Shown here: in pieces, positions 1-7,966 of the stretch
Position numbering within the stretch: position 1 is the stretch's first letter
Layout of the letters: every line of letters starts with the position of its first letter
Source of the DNA: Clostridiales bacterium
Lineage (GTDB): Bacteria; Bacillota; DSM-16504; Desulfitibacterales; JAICDB01
NCBI GenBank assembly: GCA_020063565.1
Contig: JAICDB010000014.1
Coordinates: forward strand, 1 to 50,892
DNA length: 50,892 nt
Reading direction: 5' to 3'
Position numbers and translations under genes: made by a program
Notes under the pieces: generated by a model
The model's input: only the letters and a program-made list of their open reading frames with translations
Told to the model about the DNA's origin: nothing
The model's database searches: none

Positions 1-1
1 G

Positions 2-157
2 ACAGGTCAAATTCTTTCCGGCACTTTGCCAACAACAGCGATTGCTTATCAAATTGCCATAATGCTTGGAATTCTTGGCGCAGTGGCACTTACTGTCATC
101 ATCATGCTGCAGTTGGGCTATCGTACATTCTTCAATAAAGAGGATCAATTGTTTTAA
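2..157 (+). CDS. C-terminal end of FetB/YbbM-type ABC permease (UPF0014), partial
   Basis: The window opens inside this gene; about 51 codons and the TAA remain. The translated tail starts TGQILSGTLPTTAIAYQIAI, followed by a hydrophobic stretch and a short polar end (FFNKEDQLF). This matches my memory of the C-terminus of the UPF0014/FetB family, whose last helices carry a MTGQIL..G..P..A..YQI motif; FetAB in Escherichia coli is proposed to export iron. The ATPase partner would lie upstream, outside the window. The fragment is too short to rule out another permease of the same superfamily. Confidence 0.7.
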   Translation, partial: TGQILSGTLPTTAIAYQIAIMLGILGAVALTVIIMLQLGYRTFFNKEDQLF

Positions 158-185
158 AGTATAGTCGCAACAATAAGGCTCTTAA

Positions 186-308
186 ATGAAATGTCCTGTT
201 TGTAATGGCAAAGGTGAACCGGTTGGTAGATTTACTGTAGAACATTTTGAAATGGCAAGATTATGTGGAATTATCCTTGAATTAAGTTTAGTTTTTATAG
301 TAAACTAA
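186..308 (+). CDS. possible 40-aa protein with CPVC motif
   Basis: A short open frame, ATG to TAA, begins MKCPVCNGKGEPVGRF and ends in a hydrophobic stretch. The CPVC..GKG start looks like half of a small zinc-binding site. No convincing Shine-Dalgarno sequence precedes the ATG, and I do not recognise the protein. It may be a real mini-protein, a remnant of a longer zinc-ribbon gene, or chance. It lies in the gap between the permease and the rubredoxin-flavin reductase gene. Confidence 0.3.
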   Translation: MKCPVCNGKGEPVGRFTVEHFEMARLCGIILELSLVFIVN

Positions 309-360
309 GATTAGATTTTATGCCATCTATTACCAACACCTAATATTGGAGGTGCAGACA

Positions 361-969
361 ATGAAAAAATGGCGTTGTACTGTTTGCAACTATGTTCACA
401 GGGGTGAAACACCGCCTGATAGGTGTCCTGTTTGCGGCGTTGGCCCGGACATGTTTGAAGAAGTAGAAGAGGAGCAAGCAGAAGAACTAATGACCGCCGA
501 GGAAAAGGAGAAAGCTAAACCGGCAATACACAAATTTTCTTACGGTCTCTTTGTTATTAGTTCTAAAAAAGGAGATAAAATTAATGCCCAGGCAGCCAAT
601 ACTGCATTTCAAATTACAAGTGACCCGGTTAAGGTTGCCATAGGTATCAACAAAAACAACCTTACTTGGGAATATATTAGTGAAAGTGAAGTTTTCAGTA
701 TAAATTTTCTAGGCAAAGATCAAATTAATACCGTTAAACACTTCGGTTTCCAGTCTGGCAGAAAAGTTGATAAGTTTAACAACGTACCTTACTTTACAGC
801 CAAGACAGGCGCTCCAATCCTCGAAAATTGTTTGGCTTGGTTGGAGTGTCAAGTTCAACACAAAGTGGATGTAGGGACCCATACGATTTTTGTGGGTCAA
901 GTTGTTAGCGGCGAAAGACTTAAAGATGAAGAGCCGTTAACATACGCTTACTACAGGCAAAATAAGTGA
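361..969 (+). CDS. hrb: High-molecular-weight rubredoxin: rubredoxin-flavin reductase fusion
   Basis: The roughly 202-aa product has an N-terminal rubredoxin-like iron site (CTVCNY near residue 6, CPVCG near residue 23), an acidic linker, and a flavin-reductase-like FMN-binding domain from about residue 55 (FSYGLFVISSKKGDKINAQ). In Moorella the homologous Hrb passes electrons from NADH to the flavodiiron protein FprA, which reduces NO or O2. The start is set at 361 because GGAGGTG lies just upstream and the rubredoxin motif begins at once; a GTG-type start 15 bases earlier is less likely. The next gene is an FprA fragment, so the normal electron acceptor is damaged here. Confidence 0.85.
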   Translation: MKKWRCTVCNYVHRGETPPDRCPVCGVGPDMFEEVEEEQAEELMTAEEKEKAKPAIHKFSYGLFVISSKKGDKINAQAANTAFQITSDPVKVAIGINKNNLTWEYISESEVFSINFLGKDQINTVKHFGFQSGRKVDKFNNVPYFTAKTGAPILENCLAWLECQVQHKVDVGTHTIFVGQVVSGERLKDEEPLTYAYYRQNK

Positions 970-1018
970 TTATGTCTATACTTTGGCTATAGTAAGCAAA
1001 TAAAAGAAGGATTAGGGT

Positions 1019-1549
1019 TTGGATATCGAAATAATTGCTCCGAGTCACGGGGTTTTATGGCGGTCCCATATTCCAGAGATTGTAGAGCAGTACAAAAAGT
1101 GGTCGGCTAATGAAACTGAAGACATTGCCGTAATAGTGTACGATACCATGTGGAACTCCACAGAAAAAATAGCTTACGCAGTCCAGTCAGCCTTCGAAGC
1201 AAAAGGGATTGCCACCAAAATTCGAAACCTGAAAACTAATCATATATCTGATATAATGACCGATGTTGTAACAGCCAAGTACATCTGCGTAGGATCTCCA
1301 ACCCTAAATAACAATATGCTTCCCACAGTGGCAGCCTTTTTAACGTACTTAAAAGGTTTGGCCCCTAAAAACAGAAAAGGTTTGGCTTTCGGTTCCTATG
1401 GTTGGGGAGGTCAAAGCGTTGGTCAAGTAGAGGATGTATTAAAAAACTGTGGATTTGATTTGTTTGAGCAAATAAAAATTGAATATATACCGGATGATAG
1501 CGTACTCTCAGATATAACTAACAAATTAAAGGGGGAGATTACAACATGA
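1019..1549 (+). pseudogene. 5'-truncated flavodiiron protein (FprA-like) remnant, possibly still translated
   Basis: The 176-aa frame matches only the C-terminal part of an A-type flavoprotein, which is normally about 400 aa. It opens with the end of the metallo-beta-lactamase-like domain (IIAPSHGVLWR, holding the last histidine iron ligand of the family) and continues into a flavodoxin domain with an FMN loop (YDTMWNSTEKIA) and GSPTLNN and GSYGWGG motifs. About 230 residues carrying the other iron ligands are missing. Only 49 bases separate it from hrb, with in-frame stops (TAA at 1001, TAG at 1013), so the lost part is not nearby. A TTG at 1019 after AGAAGG could still allow translation as a free flavodoxin domain. 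Its end overlaps the superoxide reductase start by 4 bases (ATGA). Confidence 0.75.
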
Positions 1550-1926
1550 CTAAATTAAGGGAACTATATAAGTGCAATGTATGCGGGAATGTTGTGGAAG
1601 TTGCCCATGAAGGGGCAGGGGCTTTAGTCTGCTGTAACCAACCGATGGAGAAATTGGTGGCAAAAACTGAAGACAAGGGTAAGGAAAAACACGTTCCGGT
1701 TATTAAGGAAGAGGGTAATGAGATCAGAGTAGAAGTCGGAGATGTTCATCACCCTATGGAAGAAAAACATTACATTAAATTTATTGAGATTTTAACAAAA
1801 GATAAAATCATTCGTGCGGATTTAAACCCTAACCAGGCGCCAACTGCTAATTTTGCCATTGCCAAATCAGAAGTGCTTGAAGTAAGAGCATACTGCAACC
1901 TGCATGGTCTTTGGGTGACTAAATAA
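1546..1926 (+). CDS. dfx: Desulfoferrodoxin (class I superoxide reductase)
   Basis: The 126-aa protein reduces superoxide to peroxide without making oxygen, a typical anaerobe defence in the cytoplasm. The N-terminal desulforedoxin domain shows CNVCG and a CC pair at about residues 29-30. The catalytic domain keeps the histidines of VGDVHHPMEEKHYI and the C-terminal CNLHGLW, which supplies the Cys and His of the Fe(His)4Cys centre. ATG overlaps the stop of the flavodiiron remnant, with GGGGGAG upstream, so it is translationally coupled. Rubredoxin-type proteins on both sides are its likely electron donors. Confidence 0.93.
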   Translation: MTKLRELYKCNVCGNVVEVAHEGAGALVCCNQPMEKLVAKTEDKGKEKHVPVIKEEGNEIRVEVGDVHHPMEEKHYIKFIEILTKDKIIRADLNPNQAPTANFAIAKSEVLEVRAYCNLHGLWVTK

Positions 1927-1933
1927 AATATGA

Positions 1934-2392
1934 TGTTCATATTTTGCGTCAGTAGCCAGAAAAGAAGGTTGCCAACAAATAGCGGAAATCTTTGAGGAAA
2001 CGGCATTAAATGAAAAAGAACATGCGAAAATTCACCTAAAACTGTTGGAGGGTATTGGCAGCACAATCGATAACTTAAAAGCTGCAGCAGCAGGAGAAAA
2101 TGGTGAATGGACAGATATGTACCCCCGAATGGCAAGGGAGGCACGGGAAGAAGGATTTAATCATATCACGGAAATTTTTGAAGGTATTGCCAGGATTGAA
2201 AAAGAGCACGAAGAAAGATACAAAAAATTGTTGCAGAACATAGAGAATGGAACCGCATTCAAGAAGGAACATTCAGTAAAGTGGAAGTGTAGAAACTGCG
2301 GGCATATTCATGAAGGACCGGAGGCGCCGGAGACATGTCCGGTTTGTGCTCACCCACAAGCATTCTTTGAAATATTGTGTGCAAACTACTAA
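1934..2392 (+). pseudogene. 5'-truncated rubrerythrin remnant
   Basis: Read without a start codon, the frame begins CSYFASVARKEGCQQ, matching rubrerythrin from about residue 28 onward, right after an in-frame TGA at 1931. Helix A with the first diiron glutamate is missing. The rest is well kept: an ExxH-bearing helix (ALNEKEHAKIH), the second one (EKEHEERYKKLL), and a C-terminal rubredoxin domain (WKCRNCG and CPVC). Only a TTG at 2045 could start a shorter 115-aa product, and that would drop still more of the four-helix bundle. The dfx stop lies just 8 bases before the remnant, so the missing 5' part has been deleted. A peroxide reductase with this gap should not assemble a normal diiron site. 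Confidence 0.8.
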
Positions 2393-2452
2393 TTGTTGTT
2401 ATGACGATTAACTGGTAATCTCTCTAAGGATTGATAAGAAGGAGTGAGTATT

Positions 2453-2950
2453 TTGTGGCACCTATCCAGGTTTCAACCCAGTGAAATTATTGACCTAGCT
2501 GTACAAATTGAAGAAAAAGGCGCTGAATTTTACCAAAAGTTAGCCGAAAAGGCTGAAAGCAAGAAAACCAAAGACTTACTCTTGTTTTTAGCTTCAGAGG
2601 AGAAAAAACATTTATTGGACTTTAAAAAACTAGGTGACGATTTTGAAGCGGTAAGTCCTAGAGAAAGCTATCCCGGTGAATACTTTGACTATCTGAAAAG
2701 CACTGTGGAAACCCACATGTTTAACGATTTGGAGCGGTTAGGGCAATTAATTGAGGCTACTAAATCAGAGTCTGACATTGTTAGACTGGCAGTCTCATTT
2801 GAAAAAGACTCTATCTTGTTTTTCATGAGCTTCAGAAAACTTGTCGGCGAAGACAAAGGAACAGTTATTGATGATTTGATCAAAGAAGAGGAAGAGCATC
2901 TGATTAAGTTGTCCCAGATAAAAAAAGAGCTGCAAAAGGGGGAGATGTGA
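2453..2950 (+). CDS. Ferritin-like (rubrerythrin-family) diiron protein without rubredoxin domain
   Basis: The roughly 165-aa helical protein carries spaced Glu and ExxH-like motifs: [13 protein letters not shown] near residue 22, [10 protein letters not shown] near 48, and EEEEHLIKL near 145. This is the rubrerythrin-like four-helix pattern, lacking a C-terminal rubredoxin. The TTG at 2453 is chosen because AAGGAG sits 8 bases upstream; a GTG at 2444 falls inside that site. It stops at the base where the next gene starts (TGATG), so it is probably co-translated with the mini-rubredoxin that follows, a plausible electron donor. Confidence 0.75.
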   Translation: MWHLSRFQPSEIIDLAVQIEEKGAEFYQKLAEKAESKKTKDLLLFLASEEKKHLLDFKKLGDDFEAVSPRESYPGEYFDYLKSTVETHMFNDLERLGQLIEATKSESDIVRLAVSFEKDSILFFMSFRKLVGEDKGTVIDDLIKEEEEHLIKLSQIKKELQKGEM

Positions 2951-3090
2951 TGAATAACTGGAAATGTTTATCCTGTGGATATATGCTGGAAGCTGAAGTT
3001 CCACCGGAGATTTGTCCCTCTTGTAAACAAAAATGCCAATTTGTTGATAATAATTGTTATACCCCCGATTGCGGCTGTGACAATTGTTAG
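2950..3090 (+). CDS. 46-aa rubredoxin-like zinc/iron protein
   Basis: The start overlaps the previous stop by one base. The product begins [20 protein letters not shown] and continues to CPSC, the spacing of rubrerythrin-type rubredoxin sites. It then has a cysteine-rich tail ([11 protein letters not shown]) with further cysteines beyond the four needed for one iron, so a second metal site is possible. It closes the oxidative-stress cluster and may reduce the ferritin-like protein or the superoxide reductase. Reading direction and frame are clear. Confidence 0.75.
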   Translation: MNNWKCLSCGYMLEAEVPPEICPSCKQKCQFVDNNCYTPDCGCDNC

Positions 3091-3187
3091 AGGCATCAAA
3101 AACGGACAGTGTCTCTGGCCTAATAAGGTTACTGGTGGGCATTATCCCTTACCAACCAGGATGGAGAATTCGACAGGAGAGGTAATA

Positions 3188-3826
3188 ATGGATACAATTA
3201 ATAAATATAAAGCTTATAGAAAGGCACAAGTTAAACTACATTCAAAAATTTTAAATAAGCTTGTAAGTGGTGATGATTTCAAAAAAGCTGGAGACATTTT
3301 AGGCATCCTTAAAAAAGATAAAGTTATTTTTCAGCATCCAAGTGAAAAGGATATATTACTCGATTTCATTATATATGAAAAAATAAGAAATGGCGAAAGC
3401 ACGCTATCTGAATATATTAAAAAATATGGAGCAGAAAATAAAATTGAGAAAGAACTTTTAACGGCAATGAAATTATCTGAAACATCATTATATGAGGTTA
3501 TTGATGTTGATAAAGAAAACAGTACTGTAAATCTTAAAAACATATTTGGTGATCGAGGCTATATAAAACTGATGGATATAGCATTCAGTAGTAGTTTATC
3601 AAAAAATATTATAATATTTTCAAGAATACTTAATTTAGATTCATTTAATATGACATCAGGTTTAGCGCTAACTTTTCCAGGAAATTATCGTGATTTTCTT
3701 ATAAGAAAAGCTAAGAAACTTATAAAAAAGGGAAAAACTGGAGTTTCTTCGATTGATAAGTTTATAGCCTTTTTTAATTTAAATAGGTCTGACGGGATAC
3801 CTGTTTTACTTGAAAATGTAGAATAA
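3188..3826 (+). CDS. Hypothetical protein, about 212 aa
   Basis: Begins MDTINKYKAYRKAQVKLHSK after AGGAGAGG. The protein is lysine-rich, mostly helical by composition, and has no transmembrane segment or motif I recognise. A longer reading from 2975 would overlap the mini-rubredoxin in another frame and lacks a ribosome site, so it is not used. The coding sequence is more AT-rich than its neighbours (many AAA, ATA, TTA codons), which hints at separate origin. It is followed by a clear terminator at 3950. Function unknown. Confidence 0.6.
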   Translation: MDTINKYKAYRKAQVKLHSKILNKLVSGDDFKKAGDILGILKKDKVIFQHPSEKDILLDFIIYEKIRNGESTLSEYIKKYGAENKIEKELLTAMKLSETSLYEVIDVDKENSTVNLKNIFGDRGYIKLMDIAFSSSLSKNIIIFSRILNLDSFNMTSGLALTFPGNYRDFLIRKAKKLIKKGKTGVSSIDKFIAFFNLNRSDGIPVLLENVE

Positions 3827-3949
3827 TAATGATTTTCTAGGTCTGACAGCCCTCATATAGAAGAGATATATGCCACGCATTATGTACGCAAAAAAAAATA
3901 ATACCAGGAATAAAGCTGAGGCTGGCGCTTTTCAAGGATAAGTAATTGT

Positions 3950-3988
3950 GCCCCGACCATTTTTACAGATGATCGGGGCCTTTCATTT
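3950..3988 (+). terminator. Rho-independent terminator
   Basis: An 11-bp stem (GCCCCGACCAT with ATGATCGGGGC, one mismatch) with an 8-base loop is followed by a T-rich stretch. It ends the 3188-3826 transcript. Confidence 0.8.
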
Positions 3989-4023
3989 CAAAAAAAGTTT
4001 AAGTTTAAAATTTTTAAATACGG

Positions 4024-4323
4024 TTATCTATTTTTGCTATAGCAATCACTGCAATAAACCGGACGATCGCCACTCGGACGGAAAGGCACTTGAGTTTTCA
4101 CACCGCACGCTGCACAGGTGGCATCATGCATCTCGCGTTGGGGGCGCATACCACGACCGAAATTGCCTCTGTTATTCCTTTGTTTTTTGCGTGCAGCTCT
4201 ACAACTGGGGCAACGTCCCGGTTCATTAGTGAACCCCTTTTCAGCATAAAATTCCTGCTCAGAGGCAGAAAATGTAAAATTTTCACCACAATCACGACAG
4301 GTTAAAGTTTTGTCTTTAAACAT
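4024..4323 (-). CDS. Zinc-ribbon protein with paired CxxC motifs
   Basis: The 99-aa protein has CRDCGENFTFSASEQEFY, then CPSC, an Arg/Gly-rich basic linker, CAACG and a final CSDC, giving two four-cysteine zinc sites. This is the layout of the conserved 'probable zinc-binding / CxxC' family, whose biochemical role is unknown to me; the basic middle could bind nucleic acid. GAGGAGG lies 7 bases before the ATG. It is transcribed divergently from thpR across a 320-base gap and stands alone. Confidence 0.8.
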   Translation of the reverse strand: MFKDKTLTCRDCGENFTFSASEQEFYAEKGFTNEPGRCPSCRAARKKQRNNRGNFGRGMRPQREMHDATCAACGVKTQVPFRPSGDRPVYCSDCYSKNR

Positions 4324-4351
4324 GCAAAATCCTCCTCGAAATTGGTTTGGT

Positions 4352-4399
4352 CCAAAATGGTTTAGGATTCATCTATCATTAATCTCTATAACCATTTGG
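4352..4399 (-). repeat. Inverted repeat in the zinc-ribbon leader
   Basis: CCAAAATGGTT at 4352-4362 and AACCATTTGG at 4390-4399 are near-perfect inverted copies (one bulged base) in the 5' leader of the - strand zinc-ribbon gene. In the mRNA they would make a hairpin of about 10 bp with a 27-base loop ahead of the ribosome site. It could be an operator or an RNA stabiliser. The rest of the 4324-4640 gap is very AT-rich and shows nothing else firm on the - strand. Confidence 0.4.
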
Positions 4400-4565
4400 T
4401 AATTGAGAAGGATAAATGAATTAAACCCACTAGACCTTTTGACCTAGATATATTATAACCTTTTTCTGTTACTAATAAAATAAAAATTTTTTAAAATGCA
4501 GAGACTTATACCTCCCTGTGGAAATACCCAAATTATTTATCTTCTATTGTATCCTGTTTGTCAAA

Positions 4566-4595
4566 TTGTAATGCATTAAGTTATTATGCTATACT
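4566..4595 (+). promoter_or_regulatory. Candidate sigma-A promoter for thpR
   Basis: TTGTAA and TATACT hexamers are 18 bases apart, about 50 bases before the thpR start, in an AT-rich gap. Confidence 0.5.
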
Positions 4596-4644
4596 TTAAA
4601 AAACAAAGGCCACAAAATTCTTCCAATTCAAAAAAGGTGAGAAG

Positions 4645-5196
4645 GTGATTAAAATAAGGGTTTTCTTTGCAATTGAGTTTGAAGAAGATTTTAAAAAGTA
4701 TTTATGGGATATACAGCAGATAATAAAACAAAATAGTCTTAAAGGAAATTTCACGCGCCAGGACAATTTTCACCTTACCCTTAAGTTCATTGGAGAAGTG
4801 GAACCGGCAGAGATAGAAAATTTAAAGAAAGCAATTGATGTAGTAACTGTAAATAGAGTATCCTTTTCGCTTGTAACAAGTGAACTGGGGCAATTTCCCA
4901 GGAGAAATAAAAAAATTATTTGGCTCGGGCTTGAAGAAAGCACAGCTTTACAACAGCTGCACAGTGACCTGGAAAATTTTCTGGAGAAACAGGGGTACGA
5001 AAAGGAAAAAAGGAGTTATACACCGCATATTACATTAGGTAGAGAAGTGGTTTTAAACTGTGATTTTCAGGAACTTCAACGAGTTGTAAAAATAGAAACG
5101 CAAGAAATACCGGTTCAGAAAGTTTCTCTAATGGAGAGCACGAGGGTAGAAGGAAAACTAACGTATATATCTGTCTATTCAAGACACTTTACATAA
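4645..5196 (+). CDS. thpR: RNA 2',3'-cyclic phosphodiesterase (2'-5' RNA ligase family)
   Basis: The 183-aa protein has the two HxT catalytic motifs of the 2H phosphoesterase fold: HLTLKFIGE near residue 49 and HITLGRE near residue 128, plus the FFAIEF start typical of the family. It opens 2',3'-cyclic phosphate ends on RNA, for instance during tRNA repair, in the cytoplasm. The GTG start at 4645 has AAGGTGAGAAG upstream. Length is normal for the family. It appears to be monocistronic or paired with the methyltransferase after an 88-base gap. Confidence 0.9.
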   Translation: MIKIRVFFAIEFEEDFKKYLWDIQQIIKQNSLKGNFTRQDNFHLTLKFIGEVEPAEIENLKKAIDVVTVNRVSFSLVTSELGQFPRRNKKIIWLGLEESTALQQLHSDLENFLEKQGYEKEKRSYTPHITLGREVVLNCDFQELQRVVKIETQEIPVQKVSLMESTRVEGKLTYISVYSRHFT

Positions 5197-5284
5197 AATA
5201 TATTTGCAAAAAAATCCAATATTAACAAGGAGTACATAAAAATTTATAAATGAAGCTACGAGTAATGAGAAGAGGGGGAATTTT

Positions 5285-5926
5285 ATGGAAACTTGCAAAC
5301 TTTGCGAAAACCCCATACAAACAATAAAAAGTGTTGAAGAACCTGTCTACTATCACTGTGAAAACTGTGATCTTATATTCATTGATAAAGCATACTACAT
5401 TTCACCTCAAAAAGAAAAAGAAAGATATGAGATGCATGATAACACCATTGAAAATAAAGGTTATGTAAAAATGTTTGAAAAATTTATAGATAAAGCTGTA
5501 GTACCTTATGTTAAAAAAGGTGAGAAGGCACTAGATTTTGGGAGTGGGCCTCAGCCCGTATTAAAAATTTTGCTTGAGAAAAGAGGAATCGCTACGGACA
5601 TATATGACCCTTATTTTGCTCCTAAACGAGTATTTCATAATAAAAAATATGATCTTATTACCTGTACAGAAGTCATTGAACATATCAAAGATCCGCTTTT
5701 TGCCTGGAATTTCTTTAAAGAACATTTAAAACCAGGGGGAAAGTTAGCCTTAATGACATTATTCCATCAGGGAACTGATAATTTTGCAGAATGGTGGTAC
5801 AGGCAGGATGCAACCCATGCTTGCTTTTACAGCCCCAAAACCTTTACGTGGGTGGAAAAACACTTTCCCTTTAGAATTTTAAACATTGATCAGAAAAATA
5901 CCCTAACAATGAAACTACAAATCTAA
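5285..5926 (+). CDS. SAM-dependent methyltransferase with N-terminal zinc ribbon
   Basis: The 213-aa protein starts with a CxxC..CxxC ribbon (CKLCEN at residue 4, CENCDL near 27) and continues with a class I methyltransferase fold: ALDFGSGPQP (motif I, SAM binding) near residue 83, a YDLITCTEVIEH stretch (motif IV region), and LKPGGKLALMTL. The family (Methyltransf_23 type) acts on varied substrates, so the target is unknown. AGAGGGGGA precedes the ATG. No neighbour suggests a pathway. Confidence 0.8.
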   Translation: METCKLCENPIQTIKSVEEPVYYHCENCDLIFIDKAYYISPQKEKERYEMHDNTIENKGYVKMFEKFIDKAVVPYVKKGEKALDFGSGPQPVLKILLEKRGIATDIYDPYFAPKRVFHNKKYDLITCTEVIEHIKDPLFAWNFFKEHLKPGGKLALMTLFHQGTDNFAEWWYRQDATHACFYSPKTFTWVEKHFPFRILNIDQKNTLTMKLQI

Positions 5927-6143
5927 AAGAATCGCAAATTATGAGATGCCTCAAATGAATAAAGAGGTTGATCGATAACCATTGAAGTAAATAGATTATT
6001 TTGTTCTTTGGTGCGATTATACCGTGGAGTTTATCGAGGGCAGTATAGCAGAATCAACATCCACTAAAAGTATAGCATACTTTTGTTAGGACTGAACCAC
6101 TGCTTGATAGATTTTAACCAGCAGGGGTTCTAGTGTTATTATA

Positions 6144-7439
6144 CTAGTATAATCTACATTCCTCTAATTCCTGCGGTTCCACATTGATTGGAATTTTCAT
6201 ATAAATGCAGGTTCCTTCATTCGGAGTAGAGCAGACATTTAAACCGTATTCAGGCCCGTAAAGACTGATTAACCTTTCATGAACGTTGCTTAAACCAACT
6301 CCATTTCCGGAACCATAGCCCGGGGTTAAAACGTGTTGAAGCTTATCACTTGGAATACCAACTCCATCATCACATACTGAAATTATAAGGTATTCATCAT
6401 GCAACAAAAATGCAGTAATTCCAACGAGACCATTTCCGACTTTAGGGGTGATTCCGTGTTTAATTGCATTTTCTACAATTGGTTGGATACTAAAAACAGG
6501 TATCGGGTACTGTAGCAAAGATTGATTAATATATTTTTTCACGGTAATTTTGTCTCCGAAACGAGCTTTTTCCAGTGTTAAATAGGTTTCAACGCATTCA
6601 AGCTCTTCACCGAGTGTAATAAAATGCCCTTTCCTGTTCAGGGTCTGCCGGTAAAACTCTGCTAAATGCACCAGTAAATCACGAGTTTTATCGGAATTTG
6701 TTCTGCTATACATGATTATTGTGTTAATAGTATTAAAGAAAAAGTGAGGGTTAATCTGCGCATGAAGAGCATCAAGTCGTGCCCTGGCGACAAGGCCTGA
6801 CTGCCTTTCCAACTCAGCCAGTTCCGCTTGCATGCTCAACAGCTGGCCTATACCCAGTGCGAGACGGATGTTCTGAGGTGGCATAGGCCCTGATTTTGTT
6901 GAATAAAGTTTTAGAGCGCCAATTACCTTATCTTTACATTTTAAAGGCACAATAACTGCAGAACCAAGGGGACACTTGCAGTTGCTAACGGGGCAGTTGA
7001 GACCTTCACTGGAAGTTATCACCTTATGTTTACCTGTTGCTATTGCCTCTTTTGTAGCTTCCGTTTTTATAGGATCTCCCGGAAGGTGGCTTTCGCATCC
7101 TGCACCTATAAATGAAAGCACCTTTTGTGTATCGGTAATTGCTACTGCATGTGCATCTGCAATTTTTTTAATTATAGAAGCTATTACTTCGGCAGTGCCT
7201 TCATCAAGGCCATGGCGCAGGTAAGGAAGCGCTTCGTTGGCTATTTGCAGAGTTGTACCGATATCCCCTTGGGAGCTTGTTTCCTTTGAGTAATATTTTT
7301 TATGCAATAACCTTGCACCTACTAAATTTATAAAAAAAAGAAAAATTCCTAAAAACAATTTATCCTCAGGAAAAAGGATAATTATGGAAACCTGAATAAT
7401 AGTAAATAATACTACTACAGCTATTTTTTTTCTAGACAT
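6144..7439 (-). CDS. LytS/YehU-type sensor histidine kinase with GAF domain
   Basis: The 431-aa protein has two N-terminal membrane segments (about residues 5-25 and 28-45), a GAF domain (about 60-210) with a cysteine cluster NCPVSNCKCPLGSAV, then a His_kinase domain with HAQINPHFFFNTINTI (phospho-His region, about residue 230) and an HATPase domain (VENAIKHG N-box, DDGVGIP, GNGVGLSN). LytS-family GAF domains often hold such a CP..C motif; it may bind a metal or sense redox state, which is inference. The expected LytTR-type response regulator is not next to it, so it is an orphan in this window. It is divergent from acpS. Confidence 0.87.
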   Translation of the reverse strand: MSRKKIAVVVLFTIIQVSIIILFPEDKLFLGIFLFFINLVGARLLHKKYYSKETSSQGDIGTTLQIANEALPYLRHGLDEGTAEVIASIIKKIADAHAVAITDTQKVLSFIGAGCESHLPGDPIKTEATKEAIATGKHKVITSSEGLNCPVSNCKCPLGSAVIVPLKCKDKVIGALKLYSTKSGPMPPQNIRLALGIGQLLSMQAELAELERQSGLVARARLDALHAQINPHFFFNTINTIIMYSRTNSDKTRDLLVHLAEFYRQTLNRKGHFITLGEELECVETYLTLEKARFGDKITVKKYINQSLLQYPIPVFSIQPIVENAIKHGITPKVGNGLVGITAFLLHDEYLIISVCDDGVGIPSDKLQHVLTPGYGSGNGVGLSNVHERLISLYGPEYGLNVCSTPNEGTCIYMKIPINVEPQELEECRLY

Positions 7440-7584
7440 ATCATCCCCGTCCCTTATAATATCTAAATATAATTTTATTCTATAAAACCAGTATTTTTTC
7501 CTGCATTTAAGCTGTTTCAGGCAGGATTTAATTAATTTGATGTTGAAAAAAATTTATATAGATGAATGGAGAGGTGTAAGAGTT

Positions 7585-7956
7585 TTGGTAAGAGGAATAG
7601 GTACGGATATTGTTGAAATAGCAAGAATAGAAAAAGCCATCAAGAAGAATCTTTCCGGTTTTGAAAGGAGAATATTTACTGAAGCAGAATGGGAGTATTG
7701 CTGGAATAAGAAAAATCCTATCCCTTCGCTTGCGGCACGTTTTGCGGCAAAAGAGGCAGTCTTTAAAGCCCTTGGAATTGGACTGGGAGCTTGTAAGTGG
7801 AAAGATGTAGAGGTTACTGTTGCAAAAAGTGGTAAGCCACAGATTAACTTAATGGGAAAAGCTGCTGCAATTGCCAGCTCGCAGTTTATTAGTATTTTAA
7901 ATATATCACTTTCTCATAGTGAAAACTATGCAATTGCATTTGTTGTGGCGGAGTGA
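7585..7956 (+). CDS. acpS: Holo-[acyl-carrier-protein] synthase
   Basis: Transfers 4'-phosphopantetheine from CoA to acyl carrier protein. The 123-aa protein has the family hallmarks GIGTDIVEIARI near the start, FTEAEWEYC, and the metal/CoA motif ARFAAKEAVFKALG, with SLSHSENYAIAFV at the end. The TTG at 7585 is chosen because GGAGAGGTG lies about 8 bases upstream; the longer reading from 7537 adds residues foreign to the family. It is followed 10 bases later by nnr, a conserved Firmicute pairing. Confidence 0.92.
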   Translation: MVRGIGTDIVEIARIEKAIKKNLSGFERRIFTEAEWEYCWNKKNPIPSLAARFAAKEAVFKALGIGLGACKWKDVEVTVAKSGKPQINLMGKAAAIASSQFISILNISLSHSENYAIAFVVAE

Positions 7957-7966
7957 GGTGAAGTTA

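Noticed and set aside
2975-3187. Longer N-terminus for the 3188-3826 protein
   Set aside because: It overlaps the mini-rubredoxin gene in another frame, has no ribosome site, and the ATG at 3188 has AGGAGAGG.
3948-4305. Plus-strand frames opposite the zinc-ribbon gene
   Set aside because: They are antisense shadows of a protein with clear paired CxxC motifs and lack ribosome sites.
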